The notes beneath the pieces were generated by a model. The model did no database searches. It was given only the letters and a program-made list of their open reading frames with translations, and was not told the origin of the DNA. Made by a program: the position numbers and the translations under genes. From NCBI GenBank assembly GCA_030267125.1, contig JAJDJJ010000006.1, forward strand, positions 1-56,531: a stretch of DNA of 56,531 nucleotides, read 5' to 3'. The stretch is from Bacteroidales bacterium OttesenSCG-928-B11. Lineage in GTDB: Bacteria > Bacteroidota > Bacteroidia > Bacteroidales > WCHB1-69. Within the stretch, counting starts at the first letter, position 1, and each line of letters starts with the position of its first letter. Below are positions 49,354 through 56,531 of the stretch, in pieces.

Positions 49354-50742
49354 TCAATATAGTGAAAATGGGTTATAGTAACCAGAATAAGTGCATGGCC
49401 CTGTATAAAAATCGTCATATCGGTTGTAAAAATTCTGGTAACCAAACGGCAGGTAAAGAAACCCATTTCTGTGCACCCAATTCTGAGTTCTGTCCTGTAC
49501 CATTGGGTGACTATATCCTATCCTGATAACATTGCTCTCGTTTTTATATCCAAACCACATTGGTGCTAAGTAAACTTGTCCGTCTTTCCACGCTCCATTT
49601 CCATTTTTGTTGAGATTCCCCAACAAATCTCTTCCATCAAAATCAGCCTTTTCACTTATATCGGGGGCATTTGTGTAAACAGATGTGCCAAATACAAAAT
49701 TTTTGTATTGCACCTCAAATGCATTTGTTCTCCAACGATCCCCATTTTTTGCCAAAAAATCGTTTTCAAAGCGAAGCGAGAAATCCTTCCCAAAAGCTGT
49801 AACTCCTCCGACAATTTGCTTGTTTGGTTTTCCATCAGGACCTATCTTGCTTCCATAGAATGTGGCATAATAACCCGCACCAGAGCCTTTATATGAAGCA
49901 TATCCTCCTGCAGCAAGATAGTTTGACCCTACTCCCACTCCAACAGCAGCGTTCCAGTTATCGCTGTTATAAGCGGCGCTTCCATTAACGCCCCACGAGA
50001 GCCCAGAGCCACTGCTGTATCCCAAACCCGGGGAAATGGAGAATGAGAAATCCCCGACTTGCACATTCACCGAGGCGTGATTCCCTATAATCCGATTGCC
50101 AATTTCCGAGACGGAAAATTTTAATAAATCCATTCCGCCGACACTACTACCGACCGGCGTAAACAATCCGCCTAATCCTGCCATGAGAGCCGGTTTTCCC
50201 GAACCCTCCCAGCCTTGCCAGTTACCCGTTAACAGATCAAAGCCGCCTCTGATGATGAATGCCATTATTCCCCAAAGGAACTCCCCACTCGGATCAGTGT
50301 ACATCAACGGATTATTCAAACAATAACTATACCGGTTGTAGTTCTGCGTGAAACCGGGAAACTGCACGTAGGGATCGGGAGAGAAGAAACGGGCGATGAC
50401 GGGATCATACAAGCGGCCGTATGTTGGCTTCGCCCAAGTTCCTCCCGCTCGGCAAAGCAAGCATGCTTGACTTTGCCCTCGCTTATTCGGAACTTTCATA
50501 TTGATAATCTTGAAGTTGTCCAAGTGCTCGTGGCTGGTGAAACCCCGGTCGAAGAGGCGGTTGAGGCGGGTGTCGTTTTGTGTCCAGTTGGCGTATTGCT
50601 TGCGGTTGCCCCAGGCATCGAAGTGGAGGCTGTCCACCCTATTCTTGTCCTCATCCACGATCACATCGTAAGAGCCGAGGTGGTCTTTGTGTGCGTAGTA
50701 CATGCCATTCCTAGAATAATAGTCTGTGCAGGTGTAATACAT
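49354..50742 (-). CDS. Orphan RHS tip 1 with polymorphic toxin type 23-like C-terminus
   Basis: I chose the ATG at 50742 (MYYTCTDYY); an upstream ATG at 50799 lies before the -7 element at 50765-50772. The 462 residues start inside the RHS core (MYYAHKDHLGSYDVIVDEDK, FSPDPYVQFPGFTQNYNRYS, LNNPLMYTDPSGE), lacking the roughly 1,000 or more residues of YD repeats of a full RHS protein. After DPSGE the C-terminal ~300 residues are glycine- and aromatic-rich. They contain SLRFENDFLAKNGDRWRTNA, which I recognise as the polymorphic toxin type 23 family. Relative to tip 2 there is a 25-residue insertion before GRLYDP. It has its own promoter, so it may be expressed as a minimal toxin precursor, or be a recombination donor. 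Confidence 0.75.
   Translation of the reverse strand: MYYTCTDYYSRNGMYYAHKDHLGSYDVIVDEDKNRVDSLHFDAWGNRKQYANWTQNDTRLNRLFDRGFTSHEHLDNFKIINMKVPNKRGQSQACLLCRAGGTWAKPTYGRLYDPVIARFFSPDPYVQFPGFTQNYNRYSYCLNNPLMYTDPSGEFLWGIMAFIIRGGFDLLTGNWQGWEGSGKPALMAGLGGLFTPVGSSVGGMDLLKFSVSEIGNRIIGNHASVNVQVGDFSFSISPGLGYSSGSGLSWGVNGSAAYNSDNWNAAVGVGVGSNYLAAGGYASYKGSGAGYYATFYGSKIGPDGKPNKQIVGGVTAFGKDFSLRFENDFLAKNGDRWRTNAFEVQYKNFVFGTSVYTNAPDISEKADFDGRDLLGNLNKNGNGAWKDGQVYLAPMWFGYKNESNVIRIGYSHPMVQDRTQNWVHRNGFLYLPFGYQNFYNRYDDFYTGPCTYSGYYNPFSLY
50451..50477. repeat. Inverted repeat inside the RHS tip 1 insertion
   Basis: GGCAAAG (50451-50457) and CTTTGCC (50471-50477) flank the perfect palindrome CAAGCATGCTTG (50458-50469). 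It lies in the ~75-base segment that tip 2 lacks. Confidence 0.55.
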
Positions 50743-50764
50743 ATTGTGAGTTTGTAAACAGTTA

Positions 50765-50772
50765 CAAAAATA
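50765..50772 (-). promoter_or_regulatory. Promoter of orphan RHS tip 1
   Basis: TATTTTTG on the minus strand (TAnnTTTG) lies 23 bases before the ATG at 50742. Confidence 0.55.
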
Positions 50773-50805
50773 CATTTTTTCCTCTCGCTCCCGAATCATT
50801 TTTCA

Positions 50806-50993
50806 CTTTAGCCTTCAGGGCAAGTGCATTAAAAATCCCGCCTTATTAACACTTACGATTTGTCTATGAGATAATGCCGAAGGCATTGAATCTGCAGCGG
50901 TTTGCACGGGGTTATGCAAATTGACACCTTGCGGTGTCTATCCCACTCGTTGTGTGATGACAAGTTTTAATGCGTTTACCCTGCTTTAGCCTT
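50806..50993. mobile_element. 168-bp MITE-like element with 10-bp target duplication
   Basis: Left inverted repeat CAGGGCAAGTGCATTAAAA at 50816-50834. The right one, TTTTAATGCGTTTACCCTG, is at 50965-50983; 16 of 19 positions pair. Direct repeats CTTTAGCCTT flank it exactly at 50806-50815 and 50984-50993. Inside are two more small palindromes (AATGCCGAAGGCATT and GACACCTTGCGGTGTC) and no open frame. It is a non-autonomous transposon by structure; the source transposase is not in the window. The 10-bp duplication would suit IS4-type elements, but this is only a suggestion. Confidence 0.75.
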
Positions 50994-51066
50994 GAAGTTC
51001 CAGTTAAATTTTCTTTTACTTTTCAAAACAGCGGATCTATCGGATTTTTGTTTCTAAATTGCCGTC

Positions 51067-51543
51067 CTAATTTGCGGAATCAGTATCCTTTCGTATCTGC
51101 TCCATCTCTTTTACATATTGTTCAAAATCCCCTTCTTTCTCAATAGGCCGGTCTAATAGCAACAGTGAGTTTTTAGGATCATTTTCTTCATAAACTACTA
51201 AGAAACGTTGTTCTTTTATTGTATTATCTCCAAATAATCTATTATCATAATAATATTGTCCGGCTTTTTCTGATATCTGTTTAGCGACAGGATGTGAGAT
51301 CGCTCCCTTATGCTTAATATCATTTATATAAAAATGATAACCTATACTTGAAAGCATGGTGCCTCCTTTAATTGTATGATAATTTTTTTCTGTTACACTT
51401 CCTATTGAGAATTGCCCGTTTTTCAAGAGATCGTCAACTTCTTTTCTTATATATTGAGGTTGCCCAATAAATGCCCACCAAAAAAATAATATAACTAAAG
51501 ATAATGTCAATAAAGCTATTAATATGATGAATATTCTTTTCAT
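51067..51543 (-). CDS. Membrane-anchored small protein, tandem paralogue A (putative immunity)
   Basis: The protein has 158 residues. One N-terminal transmembrane helix (about 5-26) is followed by an extracytoplasmic part containing GSVTEKNYHTIKGGTML and FLVVYEENDPKNSLLLLDRP. It is about 45 percent identical by eye to the neighbouring paralogue B (IEKEGDF and EKEGDFE... near the ends agree). The 3' flank, including 36 bases around the stop codon, is almost identical in both, so this is a tandem duplication. Lying between two RHS tips, it is a candidate immunity protein; the family is unknown to me. Confidence 0.6.
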   Translation of the reverse strand: MKRIFIILIALLTLSLVILFFWWAFIGQPQYIRKEVDDLLKNGQFSIGSVTEKNYHTIKGGTMLSSIGYHFYINDIKHKGAISHPVAKQISEKAGQYYYDNRLFGDNTIKEQRFLVVYEENDPKNSLLLLDRPIEKEGDFEQYVKEMEQIRKDTDSAN

Positions 51544-51611
51544 GTTTTTTGTTTATTTAACATTTGGCAATTTAACGCTTGGAGTTAACTGATTTGGCGG
51601 TTGCTTTTCAT

Positions 51612-51635
51612 AAAAATCCAACGCGTTGGATTTTT
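51612..51635 (-). terminator. Palindromic terminator after paralogue B
   Basis: A perfect 24-base palindrome centred on ACGCGT with A5 and T5 ends lies 18 bases past the stop of the gene at 51653. Confidence 0.55.
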
Positions 51636-51652
51636 GTTTCTAAATTGCCGTC

Positions 51653-52114
51653 CTAATTGGCGGTGATATTACCCTTTCGCATCTGTTCCATCTCTTTTAC
51701 ACATCGCTCAAAATCCCCTTCTTTTTCAATGGGTTTGTCTAACATTAGCAGTGAGTTTTCGGGATTAGTCGGGTCATAGACGACAAGAAATTTGTCTCCC
51801 TTATTAATATCAAAATTATAATTCTCATGAGCTTTTTCAGATATTGCTTCGGCAGTTACAGCACCTATAGCGTTAGTATATTTTGCATCAATTGTTTGGT
51901 ACTCATACATAACACTTGTCAACATAGTTCCTCCCCCTCTGATAGTTTGAGTTGTTTTTCCAGTAACACTCCCCACGCTGTATTCCCCATTTTCCACTAA
52001 ATAGTCCACTTTTATTTTCACACGTTGCATATTACGATTGTCAAACCAAAAAGCAAAAATTACGAGACAAACTATTCCTATAAGTATAAAGGATCCTATC
52101 AATATTTTTTTCAT
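51653..52114 (-). CDS. Membrane-anchored small protein, tandem paralogue B (putative immunity)
   Basis: The protein has 153 residues with one N-terminal transmembrane helix (about 5-25) and an extracytoplasmic domain. It shares GSVTGKTTQTIRGGGTML, FLVVYDPTNPENSLLMLDKP and EKEGDFERCVKEMEQMRK with paralogue A. It is the first gene downstream of RHS tip 2 (gap 87 bases), where the cognate immunity gene of that tip is expected. Whether A and B protect against the same or different toxins cannot be told. Confidence 0.6.
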   Translation of the reverse strand: MKKILIGSFILIGIVCLVIFAFWFDNRNMQRVKIKVDYLVENGEYSVGSVTGKTTQTIRGGGTMLTSVMYEYQTIDAKYTNAIGAVTAEAISEKAHENYNFDINKGDKFLVVYDPTNPENSLLMLDKPIEKEGDFERCVKEMEQMRKGNITAN

Positions 52115-52201
52115 AACTGTTTATTTGGTAATTTAACGCTTGAAGTTAACGGATTTGGCGGTTACTTCTCATTAAAAACAACACATTGAGATTTTTGTTT
52201 A

Positions 52202-53578
52202 TCAGGGTTTTCCTGTCCTGCTTTTGTTTTCGGGGTGGTGTGTCGGACTAACAGGCACGGGCCTTGCCGGTTCTGGGGATGCCCCATCTGTGTAAAGATA
52301 TATGTCAATGTATATGGTGATGCTTATGCGGTATTGTATGATGGCGAAACGTTGCCAACCGTTCAGATAGACGTCACTCTTCAAGTTTTTCATAAAATCC
52401 TTTCTTAGATCGGAATCTTTCTTGGCCAACTCTTTCTTGTATTCCTCCACGTATTGTTTGCGTATATCATATTGGCCAACAATTCCGTCTCCTAATCCCG
52501 TAAGCGAAGCTTTCCACCAGCCGCCCCCTTTACCGTATTCTGCCCATCCTTGTTTAAATCCTTTACCAATATCTTGTTCATTCATTGAATTAAATAAAAT
52601 TCCGCTGGTCAAGTAATTAATATTCTCGTTTACCATGCTCCCCACAATATTTTCAACCAATCCGTTTCCTACATTACGAAATAGTTTACCTGCAAAATTT
52701 CCTGCGACATTACTAAGAGGGGCTACTGCGATTGAAGCAAGGGAGCGGCCTAGCGCTTCTGTTATTTTGAAATCTTCAAATCCATTTCCTCGTAATGTTG
52801 TATTTAAGATACTTCCTGCAAAATTCGCCCCTGCACTTCCCCATGGCCCCCCAAAGTATGATATAGCTCCTTGTCCTGCCCCTATGGCAAAGAAACCCAA
52901 GCCTTTTCCTATTCCTTTCCATGCGTTGTCATTCCATGCTTCTTTAACATTATCAAAGTTTTCCACTAGGTTAATTGTTCCCGCAATGGCCACGGGGATC
53001 AGCCAAAACCACTCCCCATCCGGATCGGTGTAATGCAGCGGGTTATTCAAACAATAACTGTACCGGTTATAGTTCTGCGTGAAGCCAGCCAACTGCACGT
53101 AAGGGTCGGGGGAGAAGAACCGCCCGATCACCGGGTCGTACAACCTGCCGTTCATGTTTATGATCTTGAAGTTGTCCAAGTGCTCGTGGCCGGTGAAGCC
53201 GCGATCGAAGCGGAAGTTAGTGCGGGTGTCGTTTTGTGTCCAGTTGGCATATTGCTTGCGGTTGCCCCAGGCATCGAAATGGAGGCTGTCCACCCTGTTC
53301 TTGTCCTCATCCACAATCACGTCGTAGGAACCGAGGTGGTCTTTGTGCACGTAATACATCTTGCCCGGGTCGGCGCCGGAGGTCCGCACCAGAATCGCCA
53401 CAATGCCCGTGGCGCCGTAAATGTAGTGCAGATGTCTTGCGCTGGTCGATGTCACATCTTTCTCATAGTACGGGCTGACAAAGTACTTGCTCCAAAGCGT
53501 TAACGTGGAAGTGCCTACCTTCATGGAGGTCTTCTCGCACTGCTTGTCTGAACCGTATGTCTTCGCCATATTTACCAT
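52202..53578 (-). CDS. Orphan RHS tip 2 with unrecognised C-terminal toxin region
   Basis: The protein has 458 residues and starts inside the RHS core (TYGSDKQCEKTSMK, HKDHLGSYDVIVDEDKNRVD, GRLYDPVIGRFFSPDPYVQ, LNNPLHYTDPDGEW), again without the long YD-repeat shell. After DPDGE the C-terminal ~270 residues are Gly/Ala/Asn-rich, then helical (YVEEYKKELAKKDSDLRKDF). The final 28 residues (DGASPEPARPVPVSPTHHPE and on) look like out-of-frame sequence, so the toxin tip may be truncated or frameshifted. A -7 element lies 18 bases before the ATG, so this short form may be expressed on its own. Confidence 0.75.
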   Translation of the reverse strand: MVNMAKTYGSDKQCEKTSMKVGTSTLTLWSKYFVSPYYEKDVTSTSARHLHYIYGATGIVAILVRTSGADPGKMYYVHKDHLGSYDVIVDEDKNRVDSLHFDAWGNRKQYANWTQNDTRTNFRFDRGFTGHEHLDNFKIINMNGRLYDPVIGRFFSPDPYVQLAGFTQNYNRYSYCLNNPLHYTDPDGEWFWLIPVAIAGTINLVENFDNVKEAWNDNAWKGIGKGLGFFAIGAGQGAISYFGGPWGSAGANFAGSILNTTLRGNGFEDFKITEALGRSLASIAVAPLSNVAGNFAGKLFRNVGNGLVENIVGSMVNENINYLTSGILFNSMNEQDIGKGFKQGWAEYGKGGGWWKASLTGLGDGIVGQYDIRKQYVEEYKKELAKKDSDLRKDFMKNLKSDVYLNGWQRFAIIQYRISITIYIDIYLYTDGASPEPARPVPVSPTHHPENKSRTGKP

Positions 53579-53595
53579 GACCGTGATTGAAATGA

Positions 53596-53603
53596 CAAAA
53601 GTA
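53596..53603 (-). promoter_or_regulatory. Promoter of orphan RHS tip 2
   Basis: TACTTTTG on the minus strand (TAnnTTTG), with a TTTG box 17 bases further upstream (53621-53624) as a possible -33 element. Confidence 0.6.
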
Positions 53604-53700
53604 ATGAAAATCTTTGCTCACAAATAGCTGTATCCATTTTTAGGAAAAGGGTACTGGGTGTCCTAATTTTGCGGGAGTATTACAGAGAAAAACTTATAGC

Positions 53701-54111
53701 TTATTCTTCCAGCGGATAAACCACTGTCCAATTCATGCGTCGCAAATCATCCAATGTTAATGTATAATACGCCAAAATATCATTTTTTATATAGATTGAA
53801 TCGCAATCGTAAAAACCTTGAGCCTGACGATTATTTATGAAATACAATTCCAACACAGAGCTCGTTTCCATTGATTTTTCTATGGAGGAATTAAATGGTT
53901 GAAATTCAAATTTGCTATTTGCTTTTATAACTGCTTCTGGAATTAAAGCACATAAATTTTCAAAAGGGATATAAGATCGAGAACACATATCTATATCCTT
54001 ATCCGATTGATTTTGGATAATAATATAATAATGAGTATCATTTCCATTTTCGCAAGTTGAAGACACCAATGTCAAACAACACATTATCAATATAATCATA
54101 TATTTTTTCAT
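53701..54111 (-). CDS. Hypothetical lipoprotein/exported protein upstream of the RHS locus
   Basis: I chose the ATG at 54111 (MKKYMIILIMCCLTLVSSTC) because it opens with a signal peptide and lipobox-like LVSSTC; the longer frame to 54153 adds a non-signal leader. The mature ~118 residues are polar, with HYYIIIQNQSDKDIDMCSRS resembling small beta-rich immunity or adhesin-accessory proteins. I do not recognise the family. It lies 122 bases upstream of tip 2 on the same strand and 14 bases after the stop of a fragmentary open frame. Confidence 0.5.
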   Translation of the reverse strand: MKKYMIILIMCCLTLVSSTCENGNDTHYYIIIQNQSDKDIDMCSRSYIPFENLCALIPEAVIKANSKFEFQPFNSSIEKSMETSSVLELYFINNRQAQGFYDCDSIYIKNDILAYYTLTLDDLRRMNWTVVYPLEE

Positions 54112-54124
54112 AATATTTTTTGCT

Positions 54125-54301
54125 TTATCTGTTTTTATTATAATAACTTGCATTTATCCATCCGGCAAAAAAGATACCAAAAGGATCGAAGTAGTCATAA
54201 TGAAGCACTCCCCATCTGTAGAACCATTTCAGCCCCACTCTTAATTGTTTTTGGGTTAAGCTTACATTTGCAAATGTAATACTATTTTTCTCGGCAAAGT
54301 T
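54125..54301 (-). pseudogene. Possible decayed gene tail (58 codons, no start)
   Basis: An open frame without an ATG reads NFAEKNSITFANVSLTQKQL and ends WFYRWGVLHYDYFDPFGIFF...NKNR. It stops 14 bases before the exported protein gene, as the tail of a toxin gene before its immunity gene would. No family was recognised. Low confidence. Confidence 0.3.
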
Positions 54302-54341
54302 TTACCGGACAGTAATATAGAAAACATCAATTCTTCAAGAA

Positions 54342-54860
54342 CTAGAAGTGTGCTGGCCGCACAATCCGCTCGAAAGCGATCCTTTTACTTCCATCCATCA
54401 GATAGATCACTCCGCAGTAGGTGTATCCCGATTTGGTGATGAGTTTTTGCATAGGGATGTTGTCTTCGTGGGTGTCAACACGCAGGCTGGGTGTTTTACG
54501 CGTTAATGCCATCCGTTCGATTTCCCGGTAAACGGCTTGCCCGTAGCCTTTTTCTTTGTGGGTATTTGCTACGGCCATGCGGTGGATCACGGCGTATTCG
54601 CTGCCGGTGAGCCATTGTCCATCGTAAATATTCGCGTATGTCGGTTCTTCCGCAAAGATAACCGTGGCAAACGCAACGACCTCATCGGCAACGGTTAGTA
54701 TATAACCGTTGCCGTGTTCTATGTCGTTATTGATGATCTCCTCCGAGGGGTAACCGTTCTGCCACTGATCCACACCCAGCGACTTCAGGAACTGTTGCGC
54801 TTCAGCAATGATGCGCATGATGGCAAGGAGATTCCCGGATGAAGCTTTTTTGAGGTCCAA
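54342..54860 (-). CDS. GNAT N-acetyltransferase
   Basis: The protein has 172 residues and a TTG start at 54860; the first internal ATG (54818) would remove the first beta strand of the GNAT fold (DLKKASSGNLLAIMRIIAEA). Motif A with the acetyl-CoA loop is IHRMAVANTHKEKGYGQAVY, and motif B is NIPMQKLITKSGYTYCG. It is a RimI/ElaA-like single-domain acetyltransferase with unknown substrate. It follows the oxaloacetate decarboxylase-type gene by 12 bases, so it is probably co-transcribed with it. Confidence 0.85.
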   Translation of the reverse strand: MDLKKASSGNLLAIMRIIAEAQQFLKSLGVDQWQNGYPSEEIINNDIEHGNGYILTVADEVVAFATVIFAEEPTYANIYDGQWLTGSEYAVIHRMAVANTHKEKGYGQAVYREIERMALTRKTPSLRVDTHEDNIPMQKLITKSGYTYCGVIYLMDGSKRIAFERIVRPAHF

Positions 54861-54872
54861 GGTTTATTGCGC

Positions 54873-56531
54873 TTATTCGGTATACGCTACAATATCCCCC
54901 TTCGCCACTTTATCACCTTGTTTGACAAGGGCTAAAATCAGCTTACCGGAGTAGAGTGCTTTGATCTCTTCGTTACCATAATAGGCAGATACATGGCAAA
55001 CAGTATCACCTTCTTTGTAACTCGTGCCGATGGGCGGTTCCATGGAAGGTTCGTTCACCGCAAGTTGCCAGATTACAGTACCGGCTACCGTCGCCGTCAC
55101 AGGTTTGGCATTGGGGTGATTCTTAGCGATACGATCCAGCTCTTTTTGTTTGCGCATTTCAGCTGGGTTGACATCACTTCCGGCCACCGGAGCACATTGG
55201 CTCTTCAGTGCCGTCTCCACTTCACGCTCGAAATTGCGTTTCGCCGTACCGGATTTATAATCCATATATTGACGTTCGTGCATTGCCAATTCGAAAAGCT
55301 CTTCATCATCTTGTCCGAAATCCCAACCGTTCTCTTTCATCATTTCGCGGTATTTCGGCAATTCATCGGGGTAATTGTCTTGCGGAGTACCTTCGAAAAA
55401 CTCGAAACCTTTTTCTTTAGCCAGTTCCACGATCTCGGGGGCTACAGTGCCCGGAAGCTTTCCGGTTCTACCCAAAATCATATCCCACATGTTCTTATCC
55501 ATTTGTGAATAGCGCGGTTTATTTTGCGCCATTTGCAGGATATTCATCAATGCGATATTTTTAACATACTGGCTGTAAGGCGTTACCAAAGGAGGATTAC
55601 CCACTTTCGGCCACACATATTCCACCTCTTCAAACAACGTCACGAGCAAATCGTCTTCATTCATCGGTTCTTTGCCGGCGTTTTTCAAAAAAGTATTAAT
55701 ACTATTATTCACCCCTTTAAGATCGGCCATCATCGAGCCCATCATGCCACCCGGCAATCCGCTGCCCAGCAACAATGATGTTGATATTTTATTTTTCGGA
55801 TCGATAAATAATCCCAAGAAATCATCCATAAACTCTTGGGTTAGACGGCGCGCTTCCATATAAGCTTTCATGTTGATTTCCGGAACTTTGAAACCGGCGT
55901 CTTTCAACATCGCCTGTATTGTAATCACATCGGGATGCACCATGCCCCAAGAGAGCGGCTCCATCGCCACGTCAATGATGTCGGCTCCATTTTTACAAAC
56001 TTCCAGGACTGAGGCCACGGAGAGTCCCGGCCCGCTATGTCCATGATATTCAACAAGAATATGCGGATATTTTTCCTTGATCGCTTTCGTCAGTTTTCCC
56101 AACATCACGGGGCGACCAATACCGGCCATATCTTTCAGTCCGATCTCATCGGTTCCAAACTCCACCAATTTATCCACGATTTCCATGTAATAATCCACCG
56201 TATGAATATCGGAATAAGTGATACTCAAGGCACCTTGCGAGGTCATGCCGGCTTTTTTGGCGTATTTTACCGAAAGTTCTAAATTGCGGTAATCATTTAA
56301 TCCACAGAACGAACGGGCAATATCCACGCCTTGTGCACTTTTAACCTTAAACATCAGTTCACGCACATCCGCGGGCACAGGGAACATACGGAGACCATTC
56401 AGCGCGCGCTCCAACATCAATGTTTTGATGCCGGCTTCGTTGAAAGGCTTCACCCATTCGCGCACAGCCACGTTCGGATTCTCGCCATAGAGTAAGTTTA
56501 CTTGCTCAAAGGCACCGCCATTGGTTTCCAC
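54873..56531 (-). CDS. Oxaloacetate decarboxylase alpha/pyruvate carboxylase B-type protein (5' end outside window)
   Basis: The frame is open to the window edge; the first visible codon GTG is internal (the family continues upstream), so the N-terminus is missing. The visible 552 residues hold the HMGL-like carboxyltransferase core with EIGLKDMAGIGRP and VEYHGHSGPGLSVASVLEVC (metal-binding histidines), ADIIDVAMEPLSWG, and the conserved carboxylase domain (VTPYSQYVKNIALMN). The last 80 residues form a biotinyl/lipoyl-like domain, but the expected A/E-M-K-M lysine motif is replaced by YYGNEEIKALYSGK. It may therefore use a separate biotin carrier. Such genes are common in Bacteroidales as part of a sodium-pumping decarboxylase or propionate pathway. 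Confidence 0.88.
   Translation of the reverse strand: METNGGAFEQVNLLYGENPNVAVREWVKPFNEAGIKTLMLERALNGLRMFPVPADVRELMFKVKSAQGVDIARSFCGLNDYRNLELSVKYAKKAGMTSQGALSITYSDIHTVDYYMEIVDKLVEFGTDEIGLKDMAGIGRPVMLGKLTKAIKEKYPHILVEYHGHSGPGLSVASVLEVCKNGADIIDVAMEPLSWGMVHPDVITIQAMLKDAGFKVPEINMKAYMEARRLTQEFMDDFLGLFIDPKNKISTSLLLGSGLPGGMMGSMMADLKGVNNSINTFLKNAGKEPMNEDDLLVTLFEEVEYVWPKVGNPPLVTPYSQYVKNIALMNILQMAQNKPRYSQMDKNMWDMILGRTGKLPGTVAPEIVELAKEKGFEFFEGTPQDNYPDELPKYREMMKENGWDFGQDDEELFELAMHERQYMDYKSGTAKRNFEREVETALKSQCAPVAGSDVNPAEMRKQKELDRIAKNHPNAKPVTATVAGTVIWQLAVNEPSMEPPIGTSYKEGDTVCHVSAYYGNEEIKALYSGKLILALVKQGDKVAKGDIVAYTE

Noticed and set aside
53033-53503. 156-codon frame antisense to RHS tip 2
   Set aside because: Arises from the conserved RHS core; the same antisense frame appears over tip 1.

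Overview
The window is a piece of a Bacteroidetes chromosome, most likely order Bacteroidales. The evidence is direct: the -7 element TAnnTTTG typical of this phylum lies just upstream of at least seventeen genes. It also carries a dcw cell-wall cluster led by mraZ-rsmH, an S16 protein with a long acidic tail, a short epsilon subunit, a Bacteroidales-type oxaloacetate decarboxylase alpha-like protein, and a TPP-riboswitch-controlled TonB receptor. The species cannot be named from sequence alone.

Layout. 1-3250: comM (minus, its last codons outside the window), then efp and an lpxD-type acyltransferase (plus). 3302-13108 (minus): an outer-membrane protein, an ECF sigma factor, and the cell-wall/division cluster mraZ-rsmH-ftsL-like-ftsI-murE-mraY-murD remnant-ftsW. 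The cluster stops after ftsW, and murD is reduced to a degenerate C-terminal domain. 13624-24540: housekeeping genes: upp, a FemAB-like acetyltransferase, tRNA-Arg(ACG), rpsP-rimM-trmN6, lipoproteins, a PHP phosphatase, atpD-atpC, an OmpA-like lipoprotein, mutY and a RimJ-type acetyltransferase.

24943-44053 is a defence island. Its core is a type I restriction-modification operon led by a small HTH regulator. The order is HTH, hsdM1, a shortened RhuM, hsdM2, hsdS, a RibD-like deaminase fused to a GHKL/RecG-C-type ATPase, DUF4062, AlbA_2-GHKL regulator, hsdR. A fossil copy of the hsdR start lies before the DUF4062/AlbA_2 pair and marks where that cargo entered. Downstream are a Fic protein, a TPR protein, a SWIM zinc-finger protein and, divergently, a TOTE-type primase-helicase gene split by a frameshift. 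A tRNA-Leu(CAA) borders the island.

44835-48618: a TPP-riboswitch-controlled TonB receptor and, divergently, mtaB. 48622-54111 (minus): two promoter-bearing orphan RHS tips with different C-terminal toxin regions. They carry putative immunity genes, two of them a tandem duplication, and are separated by a 168-bp MITE-like element with inverted repeats and a 10-bp target duplication. 54342-56531: a GNAT acetyltransferase and the 5'-truncated (by the window edge) oxaloacetate decarboxylase alpha-like gene.

The best candidates for an undescribed system are the deaminase-ATPase fusion with the DUF4062/AlbA_2 pair inside the type I RM operon, and the degenerate MurD domain kept in the dcw operon. 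Function calls come from motif recognition by eye; no database search was possible.
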